Assembly: GCA_016235665.1 (NCBI GenBank)
Contig: JACRJI010000003.1
Coordinates: 96,061 to 160,060 of the forward strand
Source: a candidate division TA06 bacterium
GTDB taxonomy: Bacteria > Edwardsbacteria > AC1 > EtOH8
Length of the DNA: 64,000 nucleotides
Reading direction: 5' to 3'
Every line of letters starts with the position of its first letter. Positions within the stretch are counted from its first letter, which is position 1. Both the position numbers and the translations under genes were made by a program. Positions 19,551 through 29,161 of this stretch are shown piece after piece. Below the pieces are notes generated by a model. The model had not been told where the DNA came from, searched no databases, and worked only from the letters and a program-made list of their open reading frames with translations.

Positions 19551-19563
19551 GGTCAGGTTGTGA

Positions 19564-20436
19564 TTATTTGCTCCAGGTAATGTGGGCGGTAAATCCGTCC
19601 CCGGCAAGGGTGTAGTATTTTTCGGTGGAGGTGGAATAATATTTCACAAAAACAGTTCCTTCCGTGGCGCACCAGCCGGCATAACCGTTGTCGCCCAGGT
19701 TTCCGTACCCGTTGGCGTCAAATTTCATTTCTCCGGTCAAGCTGGTGTGGGATATCGTGGTGGGGCTGGCTTCGTTCACGAACGGATAGGTGCAGCTCCA
19801 GGTATAGTGTCCGGTTTTATCGGAGTAGGTAACATTGACGTTGTCAAAAGAAAAATTCCAGATATAGCTCAGGTCCATGTTGTAAACGGAGGAGGTGAAC
19901 AGGTAGGTATAATTATAGTTGTAGTTGCCGGAAACTATCAGACTCAACGTATCGGCCCGCTGGCACATCCCGTTGTACAAAAACTTTGAGGTCACAGTAC
20001 CGCTCTCGTTGGTGGTGGTGGTGTCATAATAGTACTTGTACTCTACCTTGGTGGCCTGGGGATATGGTGCCGCGGAGGCCCAGATATCCGGGGTGAATTT
20101 GACCTTGACTGTGTCGAGGTAATAATAGTTGTCGTTTGAATAAAAGTACCAGCCATCCGCACCCAGTGTCCAGAAAGTATCCGGAGGGGTCTTGCCGCCT
20201 TTCTTGAAGCTTGGAGAAAAACTTCCGCTGCTCAGACCGCCGGCCATGTCGTCGGTGCCATCGATGCTGGCGGTCGCATTTGTTGTGGCTACACCAGCGG
20301 CCGCTGACTGCTGGGCCGCAGGCAGGGCGGTAGTGGTCGAGGTGGGAGGGGTCTCGGTCTCGGTGGGGGTCTTGCTGCAGCCAAAAGCCACAAAAGCTAT
20401 CAGCACCAGCACCAGGTACAGTTTTACTTGTTTCAT
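19564..20436 (-). CDS. Hypothetical lipoprotein, Tyr/Asn/Thr-rich
   Basis: 290 residues. Lipobox FVAFGC (Cys at 20), then a low-complexity Thr/Pro/Ala linker (about 22-55) of the kind that spaces a domain from the membrane. The rest is rich in Tyr, Asn, Thr and Ser with an alternating pattern suggesting an all-beta fold. I recognise no family. It converges on guaD and is preceded by a normal ribosome site (AAAAGGAG). Confidence 0.75.
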   Translation of the reverse strand: MKQVKLYLVLVLIAFVAFGCSKTPTETETPPTSTTTALPAAQQSAAAGVATTNATASIDGTDDMAGGLSSGSFSPSFKKGGKTPPDTFWTLGADGWYFYSNDNYYYLDTVKVKFTPDIWASAAPYPQATKVEYKYYYDTTTTNESGTVTSKFLYNGMCQRADTLSLIVSGNYNYNYTYLFTSSVYNMDLSYIWNFSFDNVNVTYSDKTGHYTWSCTYPFVNEASPTTISHTSLTGEMKFDANGYGNLGDNGYAGWCATEGTVFVKYYSTSTEKYYTLAGDGFTAHITWSK

Positions 20437-20501
20437 CCGTTACTCCTTTTATTGAAATAGTTGTTAGTTGTCGCTGCCTCATTAAAAATATACTCTATTT
20501 T

Positions 20502-21119
20502 TTATTGCAAGTCAAGAAGCCCCTGCAAATGTTTTTTATCTAAATATTTTGGCCGGGCCAGGGTTTGTGCCAAAAAGGAAATTTTGGCCAGGTGTTCCAC
20601 CCGCTCCATTCTTTGCAGGGCTTCCTCCAAGCTCCGGCCCAGGGCCAGAACCCCGTGATTGGCCAAAAGCAGGGCCTGATGCTGTTTTATCAATGGCGCC
20701 ATTGACCGGGGCACTTCATCCGTGGAGGGCGTGGCATACCGGGCCAGGGGAACGGGGCCAATGGTCAGAACCACTTCGGGCAGAAGGGGAGCCCTTAAGT
20801 CCAGCCCGGCGGCGGCGAAGGCAGTGGCAAAGGGCGGGTGGGCGTGGACCATGGCCTTGACGTCCGGCCGCATCTTATAGGCATAAAGGTGCATTTTGAT
20901 CTCGGAAGAAGGCAGTCCTTTTCCTTCAAGCACCTTGCCTTCCAGATCGGTCACCAGCAGCTGGGATTCATTTATATCGCCCTTGCGCAGCATGGAGGGG
21001 GTGATCAGGATCCTCCTGCCGTCCAGCCGGGCCGAGACGTTGCCGTCGGTGGCGGGCACGAAGCCCAGGGCGTCCAGCTTTCGGCAAACCCGGATGATTT
21101 CTTTTATAGTTACATTCAT
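20502..21119 (-). CDS. Class II aldolase/adducin family protein, probable L-fuculose-phosphate aldolase type
   Basis: 205 residues from the ATG at 21119, preceded by AAAGGA; an ATG six codons earlier is less well placed. Family motifs are present: ATDGNVSARLDG (phosphate-binding loop), SSEIKMHLYAYK with the catalytic acid, VHAHPPFA (zinc His pair) and LLANHGVLALG (third zinc His). The enzymes cleave sugar phosphates to a C3 unit and an aldehyde; fuculose-phosphate aldolase is the closest general description. Methylthioribulose-phosphate dehydratase and ribulose-phosphate epimerase are relatives, so the substrate is uncertain. No fucose pathway neighbours are seen. Confidence 0.85.
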   Translation of the reverse strand: MNVTIKEIIRVCRKLDALGFVPATDGNVSARLDGRRILITPSMLRKGDINESQLLVTDLEGKVLEGKGLPSSEIKMHLYAYKMRPDVKAMVHAHPPFATAFAAAGLDLRAPLLPEVVLTIGPVPLARYATPSTDEVPRSMAPLIKQHQALLLANHGVLALGRSLEEALQRMERVEHLAKISFLAQTLARPKYLDKKHLQGLLDLQ

Positions 21120-21194
21120 CAACAATCCTTTCTTCATTTATAAGGAAACCAGGAATGCAGGAATAATTTCCCGGTCTCCTGATAAAAAACCTGG

Positions 21195-23291
21195 TTACTC
21201 AGACTCTTTGCCATGCTGCAGCTGGTAAAGGTTGTAGTAGATCCCGCGCTTCTTCAGCAGTTCCTGGTGGGTGCCCACTTCCTTGATCTGCCCCTTGTGC
21301 AGCACATAGATCCGGTCCACGTGCTTGATGGTGGAAAGCCGGTGGGCGATGACTATGGAGGTGCGGCCCCGCATCAGGATGTCCAGGGCGTCCTGGATCA
21401 GCTTCTCGGTGGCCGAGTCGATGTTGGCGGTGGCCTCGTCCAGCACCAGCACCGGCGGATCGAAGGCCAGGGCCCGGGCAAAGGACAGCAGCTGGCGCTC
21501 CCCGGAGGAAAGGGTCACCCCCCGCTCCTTGACCTCCTGGCCGTATTTCTGCGGCAGTCTTTCGATGAAGGTGTCGGCGTGGACCTGGCGGGCGATCTCC
21601 CTTACATTTTCATCGGACAGGTCCTTGTTCAACCGGATGTTGCCCTTGATATCTCCGGAGAACAGGAACACGTCCTGCATCACCACACCCAGCGAGGAGC
21701 GGAGGCGGGAAAGGCCCAGCTCCCGGATGTCCGTTCCGTCCAGCAGGATCTGGCCGCTGCTTACGTCGTAAAGCCTGGAGATCAGGTTGATGATGGTGGT
21801 CTTGCCGCTGCCGGTGGAACCCACCAGGGCCACTTTTTCGCCGGGGGCCACGGCAAAGGTGATGTTCTTGAGCACCGGCTCGCCCGGCAGGTATTCAAAG
21901 CAGACGTCCTTGAATTCTATCCTGCCCCTGGCCCGCTCCGGTTCCGAAGCCGGTGGAATGTCCTTTATGGTCACCGGCTCGTCCAGCAGCTGGAAGATGC
22001 GTTCGGAACTGGCCATGGCCGACTGCAGCACAGTGTAGCTTTCGGTCAGCTCCTGGATAGGGCGGAAGAACATTCTCAGATAAGTGATGAAGGCCACCAG
22101 CACACCCAGCGAGATATTCTGCCGTATCACCTGTCCGCCGCCGTAGTAAATGATCAGCCCCAGGCCGATCCCGGAGATCACCTCCACCAGGGGGCGGAAG
22201 AAGGACATCACCAGAACCTCTTGCATGGAGGATTTGAAATATTCCTGATTGACCAGATTGAAGCGGCGGACGCTTTCGGCCTGGCGGCGGAAGATCTGGA
22301 TCACCCGGACCCCGGAGATGTTCTCCTGCAGGGTGGCGTTAAGTCGGGCCAGCCGGACCCGGATCTGGCGGTAAATGTTGCGGGCCCGGATCCGGAAGAA
22401 CACCGTCCACAGCGCGATGAATGGCAGCAGGGCCAGCACCACCATTGTCATCTTGATGTCGTAGGCCAGCAAAACCCCCAGGATGGCCAGGGTCAGAAGA
22501 ACATCCCGCAGCAGGACCGAGAACACCGAGGTGAAGGCCTCGTTGACGGCGTCCACGTCGTTGGTGGCCCGGGTCACCAGGCGGCCCACCGGGTTGCGGT
22601 CAAAGTAGCACATGTCCAGCACCTGGAGCTTGGCGAAGACCCGGCGCCGCAGGTCGTGCATGAAGCGCTGGCTGACCATCATCACCAGGAACACCTGGCA
22701 GAAATTCAAACCGAAGCTCAACAGGATCAGCCCCAGGAACAGCAGGCCGATCCTTCTGATCCCGGCAAAGTCGCGGTCCCGCAGGGCCAGGATCTCGTCC
22801 GGTGACAATTGCCTCAGGTCGGAATGTTTTATCAGCACCACATCGCCGTAGCGGGAAAAGATCCCGGGGTGGGCGGACAGAACCGGAATGACGCTTTCCG
22901 GACGGGGGAAATCCCCGAGCTTAAAGTAATAGTAAGGGGTGTTGCCGGCCAGTCCCTGTTTCTGCCAGCGGGCCATCAGGTATCTGTCGCCGGAGGAAAG
23001 CCTGGAAACGTCAACCAGCACAGTATCTCCGGCCAGGGACAAAGTCCCCGGTACCGGGCGGTCCAGCACCGCCTTGCGCCCGGAGGCGGTGATGTAGCGG
23101 TCGATGGCCTCCTTGGTAATGTGGGGCAGCACCAGCTCGAACCCGGTGACGGCCAGCAGTACCACCAGCGAAAGGGCCAACTTAACGCGGTAGGGCCATA
23201 AAAAGGACAGCAATCTTTTTATCAGCCTGGCGTCGTAGATGCTGCCCAGGGCCGCCTCTTCGTGGACTTCGTGGTGTTCGTGGGGGGACAT
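21195..23291 (-). CDS. ABC exporter half-transporter with intact catalytic Glu and an extracytoplasmic insertion
   Basis: 698 residues: six membrane helices fused to an ATPase domain. Walker A GSTGSGKTT, Walker B VLVLDEAT with the catalytic Glu, and the H-loop IVIAHRLST are intact. The signature loop is altered to LSSGERQ instead of LSGGQ. About 115 residues between helix 1 and helix 2 (about 66-185) form an unusual non-membrane insertion, predicted on the outer face. The partner is most likely the half-transporter at 24027-25775, with complementary defects, giving a heterodimer of the BmrC/BmrD (TM287/288) type. The exported substrate is unknown (drug, lipid or peptide). Confidence 0.9.
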   Translation of the reverse strand: MSPHEHHEVHEEAALGSIYDARLIKRLLSFLWPYRVKLALSLVVLLAVTGFELVLPHITKEAIDRYITASGRKAVLDRPVPGTLSLAGDTVLVDVSRLSSGDRYLMARWQKQGLAGNTPYYYFKLGDFPRPESVIPVLSAHPGIFSRYGDVVLIKHSDLRQLSPDEILALRDRDFAGIRRIGLLFLGLILLSFGLNFCQVFLVMMVSQRFMHDLRRRVFAKLQVLDMCYFDRNPVGRLVTRATNDVDAVNEAFTSVFSVLLRDVLLTLAILGVLLAYDIKMTMVVLALLPFIALWTVFFRIRARNIYRQIRVRLARLNATLQENISGVRVIQIFRRQAESVRRFNLVNQEYFKSSMQEVLVMSFFRPLVEVISGIGLGLIIYYGGGQVIRQNISLGVLVAFITYLRMFFRPIQELTESYTVLQSAMASSERIFQLLDEPVTIKDIPPASEPERARGRIEFKDVCFEYLPGEPVLKNITFAVAPGEKVALVGSTGSGKTTIINLISRLYDVSSGQILLDGTDIRELGLSRLRSSLGVVMQDVFLFSGDIKGNIRLNKDLSDENVREIARQVHADTFIERLPQKYGQEVKERGVTLSSGERQLLSFARALAFDPPVLVLDEATANIDSATEKLIQDALDILMRGRTSIVIAHRLSTIKHVDRIYVLHKGQIKEVGTHQELLKKRGIYYNLYQLQHGKESE

Positions 23292-23370
23292 CTAATTGAA
23301 AATAGTTGTTAGGGATTGGATGATTGGAAAGGACAACAATGAATAGTGAACTGTGAAAGGGTTCGAGGCC

Positions 23371-23973
23371 CTATCTCTTCCGGGCGATCAGCTTGTTCGC
23401 GGCGTGATGATGCTTTATCCCGCCGGGATGGGTGTCGTAGAAATCGTAAGACTTAAAATATTCAACGGCCCAGTCAGAGTAAATGTTTCTGAGCTCTTTT
23501 TCAGCAAACAAACCAATGCAATGTTCGGCCAAATCAGCGGGAACAGGCAAGGCATCGGTAAACACTACAACTACGTTAAGGCCGTTGATCCTGGTATGCG
23601 ACTTCATGCCTTGGATGAATCTGGCCCAAACCTCCCGTTTTACCAAATGTAAAACGCCGTGCGATATTATCAGATCATATCGGTTGTTAAATTCATACTC
23701 GGCCAGGTCCTGAATCCAGGCATTGATCGTTATATCTTTTTGTTTGGTGATGGCTGTCAATTTTTCTATGCCGTTGGCTGAGACATCAAAAGCATCCACG
23801 GAAAAACCTTTTTCAGCCAGATACAAGGCGTTTCTTCCATCGCCGCAACCGGCATCAAGAATTTTGGATCCTTTTGGCAACGCGTTGGATATCTCGTATA
23901 TCTCAAGGCTGGGATTTCCAAATGTTGCAGTCTCCATGCTTTTATAAGATTTTTCCCAAAAAGGCTTGTCCAT
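23371..23973 (-). CDS. Class I SAM-dependent methyltransferase (TehB-like)
   Basis: About 200 residues from the ATG at 23973. A TTG codon 11 codons upstream also gives an open frame but is less likely. Motif I is LDAGCGDGRNALYLAEKG, binding SAM. DLIISHGVLHLVKRE and the overall layout resemble TehB/small-molecule methyltransferases. It sits between two ABC exporter genes in the same direction, about 53 bases after the first. Modification of the exported compound is a reasonable but unproven idea. Confidence 0.85.
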   Translation of the reverse strand: MDKPFWEKSYKSMETATFGNPSLEIYEISNALPKGSKILDAGCGDGRNALYLAEKGFSVDAFDVSANGIEKLTAITKQKDITINAWIQDLAEYEFNNRYDLIISHGVLHLVKREVWARFIQGMKSHTRINGLNVVVVFTDALPVPADLAEHCIGLFAEKELRNIYSDWAVEYFKSYDFYDTHPGGIKHHHAANKLIARKR

Positions 23974-24026
23974 CCATTTGCCTGTCTTATAAATTACGAT
24001 TAACAATTAACCAATAACTAATCCAG

Positions 24027-25775
24027 TCAAGCTTTCTCCAGCTCCCTTTCCAGCTGCTGTAGCTGGTGCATCTCAAAATACTTGCCTCTGCGTTCCAGCA
24101 GTTCCTGGTGTTTCCCCTGCTCCACGACCCGGCCCTGGTCCATCACCAATATCAGATCGGCGTCCATGATGGCGAAGATGCGGTGGGAGATGACGATGGA
24201 GGTGCGTTGTTCCAGTTCGGATCTCAGGCTGTCCAAGATCCTTCGCTCGGTGTCGGCGTCCACCGCCGACAGGGCGTCGTCCAGGATCAGGATTGGCTTG
24301 TCCAGCAGCAGGGCCCGAGCCAGCGCCAGCCGCTGCTTCTGTCCTCCGGACAGGGTCACGCCCCGCTCGCCGATCACGGTCTGATACCCTTTAGGCAGGC
24401 CCAGTATCTCCTGGTGCACCGCGGCCAGCCGGGCCACCCGCTCCAGTTCCCCCTGGTCCGGAAGGGGCCAGCGCCCGAAAGAGAGGTTTTCTTCAATGCT
24501 GTCGGAGAAAAGAAAACTGTCCTGAGGCACAAAGGCGAACTGCTCCCTCAGCGAGTCTACAGTGTACCCGGTGATCTCCCGGCCATCAAGCAGTATCCGG
24601 CCCTGCCGGTAATCGTACAGCCTCATCATCAGGTGGGCCAGGGTGCTTTTGCCCGAACCGATGGTGCCGGTGATGCCCAGCATTTTCCGGTCCTTAAGCT
24701 CAAAGCTGATGTCCTGCAGGGCCGGCCGGGACTGGTCCTGATGGTAATAGGTCAGGCCTTCGACCGTAATGCTACCCCGGGCTGCTCTAAAGTTTACAGC
24801 GCCGGGCAGATCCTTGATCTGGAGACGGGTCTCAAATATCCGGTTAAGCCTTCCCTGCGAGGCCGCTCCCCGCTGGAAGATGTCGATGGCCCGCCCGATG
24901 GCGATCATCGGCCAGATCAGTATTCCCAAATAAGCCATGAAGGCCACGAAGTCTCCCAAAGAGATCCGGCCGGAAACTGCCAGCCGCCCGCCCCACCACA
25001 AGGCTATGCCCTGGGAGAACGAGGCCACCAGAGTGATCAATGGAAAGAAAGCTCCCCAGACCCAGACCAGCTGCATGTTCTTATTCAGGTAATCCTGGCT
25101 GGAGGCGTCAAACCGGACATTCTCCGAATGCTCCTGGACGAAAAGTTTCACCACCTTGATGCCAGAGATATTTTCCCGTACCGTCTCGGTCAGTTCGGAA
25201 AATGATTTTTGGACCACCTCGAACCGGTGGCGGATGATCCGTCCGAATAGGGCCACAATCAAGCTCAAAAAGGGCAGGGGGATCAGGGCATACAGGGCCA
25301 GCCGGGGCGAAAGGCTGAACATCAGGAACAGGGAAGCCAGGCCCAGCACCAAAATGTCGGTCAGGATCACCGAGCCAAAGCCCAGGGCCATCCGCACCGC
25401 GTTGATGTCGTTGGTGGCGTGGGCCATAAGGTCTCCGGTCTTGGTGGAGTCGAAATATACAAAGTCCAAAGTGCAGAGGTGGGAGAAGAACTCGTCCCGC
25501 AGGTGGCGTTCCACCTTCCGGGCGGTGCCGATCAAAAAATAGCGCCAGAAAAAGCGCCCCAGGCCGATGGCCAGCGCCAGCCCCAGGACCCACAGGCCGT
25601 AGCCGGCCAGCCGGGCAGGGACGGCCACCCCGGCCGCCAGGTCATCCACAGCGTGTTTGATGTACAACGGAATGGCCAGCTGCAGCAGGTCCACCGCGAT
25701 CAGGCTGATGAACCCGGCCAGCAGGGCCCATTTGTAACGGGCCAGATATTTCTTTAGTTTAAAGAGTTCTTTCAT
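24027..25775 (-). CDS. ABC exporter half-transporter with degenerate Walker B
   Basis: 582 residues, six membrane helices and an ATPase domain. Walker A is GTIGSGKST and the signature is a canonical LSGGQKQR. Walker B reads LILDDALSAVD, with Asp where the catalytic Glu should be. That substitution, mirrored by a degenerate signature loop in the partner at 21195-23291, is the hallmark of heterodimeric exporters with one consensus and one silent ATP site (BmrC/BmrD, TM287/TM288). It is the first gene of the leftward exporter cluster. Confidence 0.92.
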   Translation of the reverse strand: MKELFKLKKYLARYKWALLAGFISLIAVDLLQLAIPLYIKHAVDDLAAGVAVPARLAGYGLWVLGLALAIGLGRFFWRYFLIGTARKVERHLRDEFFSHLCTLDFVYFDSTKTGDLMAHATNDINAVRMALGFGSVILTDILVLGLASLFLMFSLSPRLALYALIPLPFLSLIVALFGRIIRHRFEVVQKSFSELTETVRENISGIKVVKLFVQEHSENVRFDASSQDYLNKNMQLVWVWGAFFPLITLVASFSQGIALWWGGRLAVSGRISLGDFVAFMAYLGILIWPMIAIGRAIDIFQRGAASQGRLNRIFETRLQIKDLPGAVNFRAARGSITVEGLTYYHQDQSRPALQDISFELKDRKMLGITGTIGSGKSTLAHLMMRLYDYRQGRILLDGREITGYTVDSLREQFAFVPQDSFLFSDSIEENLSFGRWPLPDQGELERVARLAAVHQEILGLPKGYQTVIGERGVTLSGGQKQRLALARALLLDKPILILDDALSAVDADTERRILDSLRSELEQRTSIVISHRIFAIMDADLILVMDQGRVVEQGKHQELLERRGKYFEMHQLQQLERELEKA

Positions 25776-25879
25776 TCCCAGGAATTAAACGTTATAAGGA
25801 AAGCCGGAAGATAGAAAATGTTTTGAAAAGAAAAGACGTAAATAACTCCTGTTGATCGGCGAAGATCAGCGTCCGATGG

Positions 25880-26791
25880 TCATTTGGCTTCTTTCTTGGC
25901 CAGAGACAGCAGTATCGACAGCGCCAGGGTGGCGCAGATGAAGGTCAGGGAGACCCCGATGGATATATGGATCCATCGGGCGATCAGCATCTTGACGCCC
26001 ACAAACATCAGGATCAGGGCCACGCCGTACTTAAGGAAGCGGAACATGCCGATGACGCTGGCCAGCAGGAAATACAGGGCCCGCAGTCCCAGGATGGCGA
26101 AGATGTTTGAAGTGACGGCGATGAAGGCGTGGGGAGAAACCGCCAGCACCGCCGGAATGGAATCCACCGCGAACACCAGGTCCGAGCTCTCCACCACCAG
26201 CAGGGCAAGGAATAGTGAGGTGACTGCTCGCCGGCCGTCATGAACAACGAAAAACTTTTCTCCGTGATTGGAGACCGCCACCGGGAACATCTTCCGGGCC
26301 ATCCGCACCACCAGGTGCTTTTCCACGTCCATCTCCTGCTCATCGGTGAAGGCCATCTTAACGGCGGTCACCACCAGGATTCCCCCGAACAAGTAGATGA
26401 CCCAGCTGAAAGTCTGCATCAGCGAGACCCCGAACAGGATCAGCACCACCCGCATTACGATGGCTCCCAAAATACCCCATTTAAGGATCAGGGTCTGGCG
26501 GTCCGGGCCGATGGAGAAGCTGGAGAAGATCAGGATGAACACGAACAGGTTGTCCACCGAGAGCGATTTCTCCAGCAGGTAGGCGGTTAAAAACTCCAGG
26601 GCCTTGGTGTGCCCCTCAAAGATCCAGATGCCGGCGCAGAAGACCAAGGCCGCTCCGATCCAGACCAGGCTCCACATCAGGGCTTTCTTGGCCGACAGGG
26701 CGTGATGGCGGTGGCTGGTGGCGAACAGGTCGATGAACAGCATCACCGCCACTATGACCGCAAATGCGAACCACATAATTGTATCTATCAT
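25880..26791 (-). CDS. TerC-family integral membrane protein (Alx-like)
   Basis: 303 residues from the ATG at 26791, with multiple membrane helices. TerC hallmarks are EKSLSVDNLFVFILIF and SSDLVFAVDSIPAVLAVS, containing the acidic residues implicated in metal transport. Alx/MeeF/MeeY relatives export manganese and related ions; this is family knowledge. An in-frame ATG at 26860 lies upstream of an excellent promoter whose -10 is only 6 bases before 26791, so the shorter start is strongly preferred and the mRNA is predicted to be leaderless. A second, shorter TerC paralogue lies at 43654-44358. Confidence 0.88.
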   Translation of the reverse strand: MIDTIMWFAFAVIVAVMLFIDLFATSHRHHALSAKKALMWSLVWIGAALVFCAGIWIFEGHTKALEFLTAYLLEKSLSVDNLFVFILIFSSFSIGPDRQTLILKWGILGAIVMRVVLILFGVSLMQTFSWVIYLFGGILVVTAVKMAFTDEQEMDVEKHLVVRMARKMFPVAVSNHGEKFFVVHDGRRAVTSLFLALLVVESSDLVFAVDSIPAVLAVSPHAFIAVTSNIFAILGLRALYFLLASVIGMFRFLKYGVALILMFVGVKMLIARWIHISIGVSLTFICATLALSILLSLAKKEAK

Positions 26792-26797
26792 GACATA

Positions 26798-26826
26798 ATT
26801 ATAGAGGTGCATCAGCGTGAAGTCAA
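26798..26826 (-). promoter_or_regulatory. Consensus promoter of the TerC gene, leaderless
   Basis: On the minus strand TTGACT (26826-26821), a 17-base spacer and a perfect TATAAT (26803-26798). The ATG begins at 26791, 6 bases beyond the -10 box, where transcription itself should start. Confidence 0.75.
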
Positions 26827-26860
26827 GAAAAAACGAAAACAGACGGAGAAGAGATTTCAC

Positions 26861-26889
26861 TTGCGCCGGCGGATAATTATTGCTATACT
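26861..26889 (+). promoter_or_regulatory. Promoter of lpxB, nearly leaderless
   Basis: TTGCGC at 26861-26866, 17-base spacer, TATACT at 26884-26889; the ATG at 26899 is 9 bases beyond. It is divergent from the TerC promoter, the two being about 35 bases apart. Confidence 0.55.
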
Positions 26890-26898
26890 TTATTTGTT

Positions 26899-28038
26899 AT
26901 GGCAAGGATAATGATCATCGCCGGAGAAACCTCCGGGGACCTCCACGGCGGCCAGCTGGTGAAGGAACTGAAGGCGCTGGACCCAGGCCTGGAGATATTC
27001 GGGATCGGGGGCGACCGGATGCAGGCCGGAGGGATGGAGCTTCTATACCATGTCAATGAGCTTTCCTTTATGGGTCTGGCCGAAGTGATCGGCCATCTGC
27101 CGTTCATCCGTTCGGTGATGAAGAAGCTGGAGACCGAGCTTTATGCCCGGAAACCTGATGCGGTGGTGCTTATAGACTATCCCGGGTTCAATCTGCGGTT
27201 CGCTCGAAAGGTGAAAAAAGCCGGGATCCCGGTGGTCTATTTCATCTCGCCCAAGGTCTGGGCCTGGGGCCGGGGCCGGGTGCGCAATATCCGGAGATTG
27301 GTGGACAAGATGCTCTGCATCCTGCCGTTCGAGGAGGATTTTTACCGGGGCCGCCGGATCAACGCCCGGTATGTGGGCAATCCATCAATGGACGAGGTCA
27401 AGACCAGCCAAAGCCGGGAGCAGTTCTATAAAAACAACGGAATGGATCCAAAGCACCATTTGGTGGGACTGCTGCCGGGCAGCCGCAAGCAGGAGATAGA
27501 AATGATCCTGCCGGTGATGCTGCAGACCGCAGTGATGCTCAAGGAAAAGGATCCCGCCCTGCAGTTCGCCCTGGGTCTGGCTCCGGGTATGGACCGGGAG
27601 CGGATCGAGGACATGATCGCGGTCTCCGGCCTGGATGCGGCCCTGATCGAAGGGCCGGCCTACAACCTGATGGCTCACTCCCGGCTGCTACTGGTGGCCT
27701 CGGGCACGGCCACGTTGGAGGCCGGGATCAGCGGCACGCCGATGATCGTCATCTACAAGACCTCGCCCCTGACCTACTTCATCGGCCGCCGGCTGATCAA
27801 GGTCCCGGACATCGGCCTGGTCAACTTAGTGGCCGGAAAGAGGGTGGTGCCGGAGTTCCTGCAGGGCGAAGCCCGGCCCGGGGCGATATTCCTGATGGCC
27901 CAGGTGCTGCTGGCCGAGGGCCGTCCGCGGCAGGTTGTGATGGCGGAGCTGGCCAAGATCCGGGATATACTGGGAGAACCGGGAGCAGCCAAACGGGCGG
28001 TGGGGGAGATCTACGAAACTATTAGCAAAAAGCAATAA
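26899..28038 (+). CDS. lpxB: Lipid-A-disaccharide synthase LpxB
   Basis: 379 residues, normal length. The glycosyltransferase joins UDP-2,3-diacylglucosamine and lipid X to make the lipid A disaccharide at the inner membrane. Family motifs are AGETSGDLHGGQL at the start, IGGDRMQAGG, LSFMGLAEVI, IDYPGFNLRFA, ISPKVWAWGRGR, LPGSRKQEIE and SGTATLEAGISGTPMIVIYK. It is good evidence for a Gram-negative outer membrane with lipid A. Other lpx genes are not in the window. The start has no Shine-Dalgarno, in keeping with the promoter position. Confidence 0.96.
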   Translation: MARIMIIAGETSGDLHGGQLVKELKALDPGLEIFGIGGDRMQAGGMELLYHVNELSFMGLAEVIGHLPFIRSVMKKLETELYARKPDAVVLIDYPGFNLRFARKVKKAGIPVVYFISPKVWAWGRGRVRNIRRLVDKMLCILPFEEDFYRGRRINARYVGNPSMDEVKTSQSREQFYKNNGMDPKHHLVGLLPGSRKQEIEMILPVMLQTAVMLKEKDPALQFALGLAPGMDRERIEDMIAVSGLDAALIEGPAYNLMAHSRLLLVASGTATLEAGISGTPMIVIYKTSPLTYFIGRRLIKVPDIGLVNLVAGKRVVPEFLQGEARPGAIFLMAQVLLAEGRPRQVVMAELAKIRDILGEPGAAKRAVGEIYETISKKQ

Positions 28039-28114
28039 TAAGTATTCTGTATCCAGTAGACAGTAGTCAATAAACGGCAACCTCCAAATCCCAAACATCA
28101 ATTCACAAATCTCA

Positions 28115-29158
28115 ATGAAGATCATAGACCTTCGCTCCGATACGGTTACAAAACCCTCGGCCGTCATGAAGCAGGCCATGTTCAGCGCCCCGCTGGGCGA
28201 CGACGTCTTCGGCGACGACCCCACGGTCAACAAACTTCAGGCCGAGACCGCCAGACTGCTGGGCAAGCAGGGCGGGTTGTTCGTGCCCTCCGGCACTATG
28301 GGCAACCAGATAGCGTTAAAGACCCTGGCCCGGTCCGGGGACGAAGTGATCCTGGACCACGAGTCCCACATCTTCCGTTACGAAGTGGCCGGTGCGGCGG
28401 TGATGTCCGGCCTGCAGTTCCATACCATTACCGGACCCGGCGGGATCCTAACCGCAGAGCAGGTCAAACAGGCCATCCGCCCGGAGGACATCCATCAGCC
28501 GCAAACCACGGTGGTCTGCTTAGAGAACACCCATAACCGGGCCGGCGGGGTTATCTATCCATTGGACGAGATAAAAAAGATCTCCGCTTTGTGCAAAAAA
28601 CACAAGATCAGGATGCACCTGGACGGAGCCCGGCTTTGGAACGCCTCCATCGCCAGCGGTGTTTCGCTGAAAGAATATTCCAAATACTTCGACTCGGTGA
28701 TGGTCTGTTTCTCCAAAGGCCTGGGCTGTCCGGCGGGGTCGGTGCTGGCGGGGGACAGGGAGTTCATTGAAAAGGCTCGGCGCAACCGCAAGATGATGGG
28801 TGGAGGCATGCGCCAGGCTGGCATTCTGGCCGGGGCCGGGCTGTATGCGCTTAAGCACAACTTCAAAAGAATGGCCGAGGACCATAAGCGGGCCAAAACA
28901 TTGGCCCGAATAATATCTCAAATACCAAAAATACAAATCGATTTGGGCAGCGTCCAGACCAACATAGTTGTCTTCGACATCAAACAAACCGGAATGAGAT
29001 CAGAGCAGGCTATGGAAAAACTGGCCGGGAAAGGCCTGTGGCTGGTGTCTTTCGGGCCCACCCGGCTCAGGGCGGTGACCCATTTGGATGTGGGCGACAA
29101 AGACATAAAAACCGCCGGGGCCATAATGCGGAAAATATTCGGCGGGCGCAATAAATAA
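28115..29158 (+). CDS. ltaE: Low-specificity L-threonine aldolase
   Basis: 347 residues, fold-type I PLP enzyme that splits threonine or allo-threonine into glycine and acetaldehyde. Characteristic sequences are IDLRSDTVTKPS at the N-terminus, GDDVFGDDPTVN, GTMGNQIALKT, DHESHIFRYE (His stacking on PLP), HLDGARLWNA (Asp binding the pyridine nitrogen) and CFSKGLGCPAGSVLAG with the PLP-binding Lys. It follows lpxB by 76 bases in the same direction. The ATG has no obvious ribosome binding site. Confidence 0.93.
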   Translation: MKIIDLRSDTVTKPSAVMKQAMFSAPLGDDVFGDDPTVNKLQAETARLLGKQGGLFVPSGTMGNQIALKTLARSGDEVILDHESHIFRYEVAGAAVMSGLQFHTITGPGGILTAEQVKQAIRPEDIHQPQTTVVCLENTHNRAGGVIYPLDEIKKISALCKKHKIRMHLDGARLWNASIASGVSLKEYSKYFDSVMVCFSKGLGCPAGSVLAGDREFIEKARRNRKMMGGGMRQAGILAGAGLYALKHNFKRMAEDHKRAKTLARIISQIPKIQIDLGSVQTNIVVFDIKQTGMRSEQAMEKLAGKGLWLVSFGPTRLRAVTHLDVGDKDIKTAGAIMRKIFGGRNK

Positions 29159-29161
29159 TCA

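Noticed and set aside
21213..22805. A 530-codon open frame on the plus strand
   Set aside because: Fully antisense to the ABC exporter gene. Rich in His, Gln, Asp and Val as expected for the complement of GC-rich codons, with no family motifs.
24066..25205. A 379-codon open frame on the plus strand
   Set aside because: Antisense to the second ABC exporter gene, Gln/His/Pro-rich shadow.
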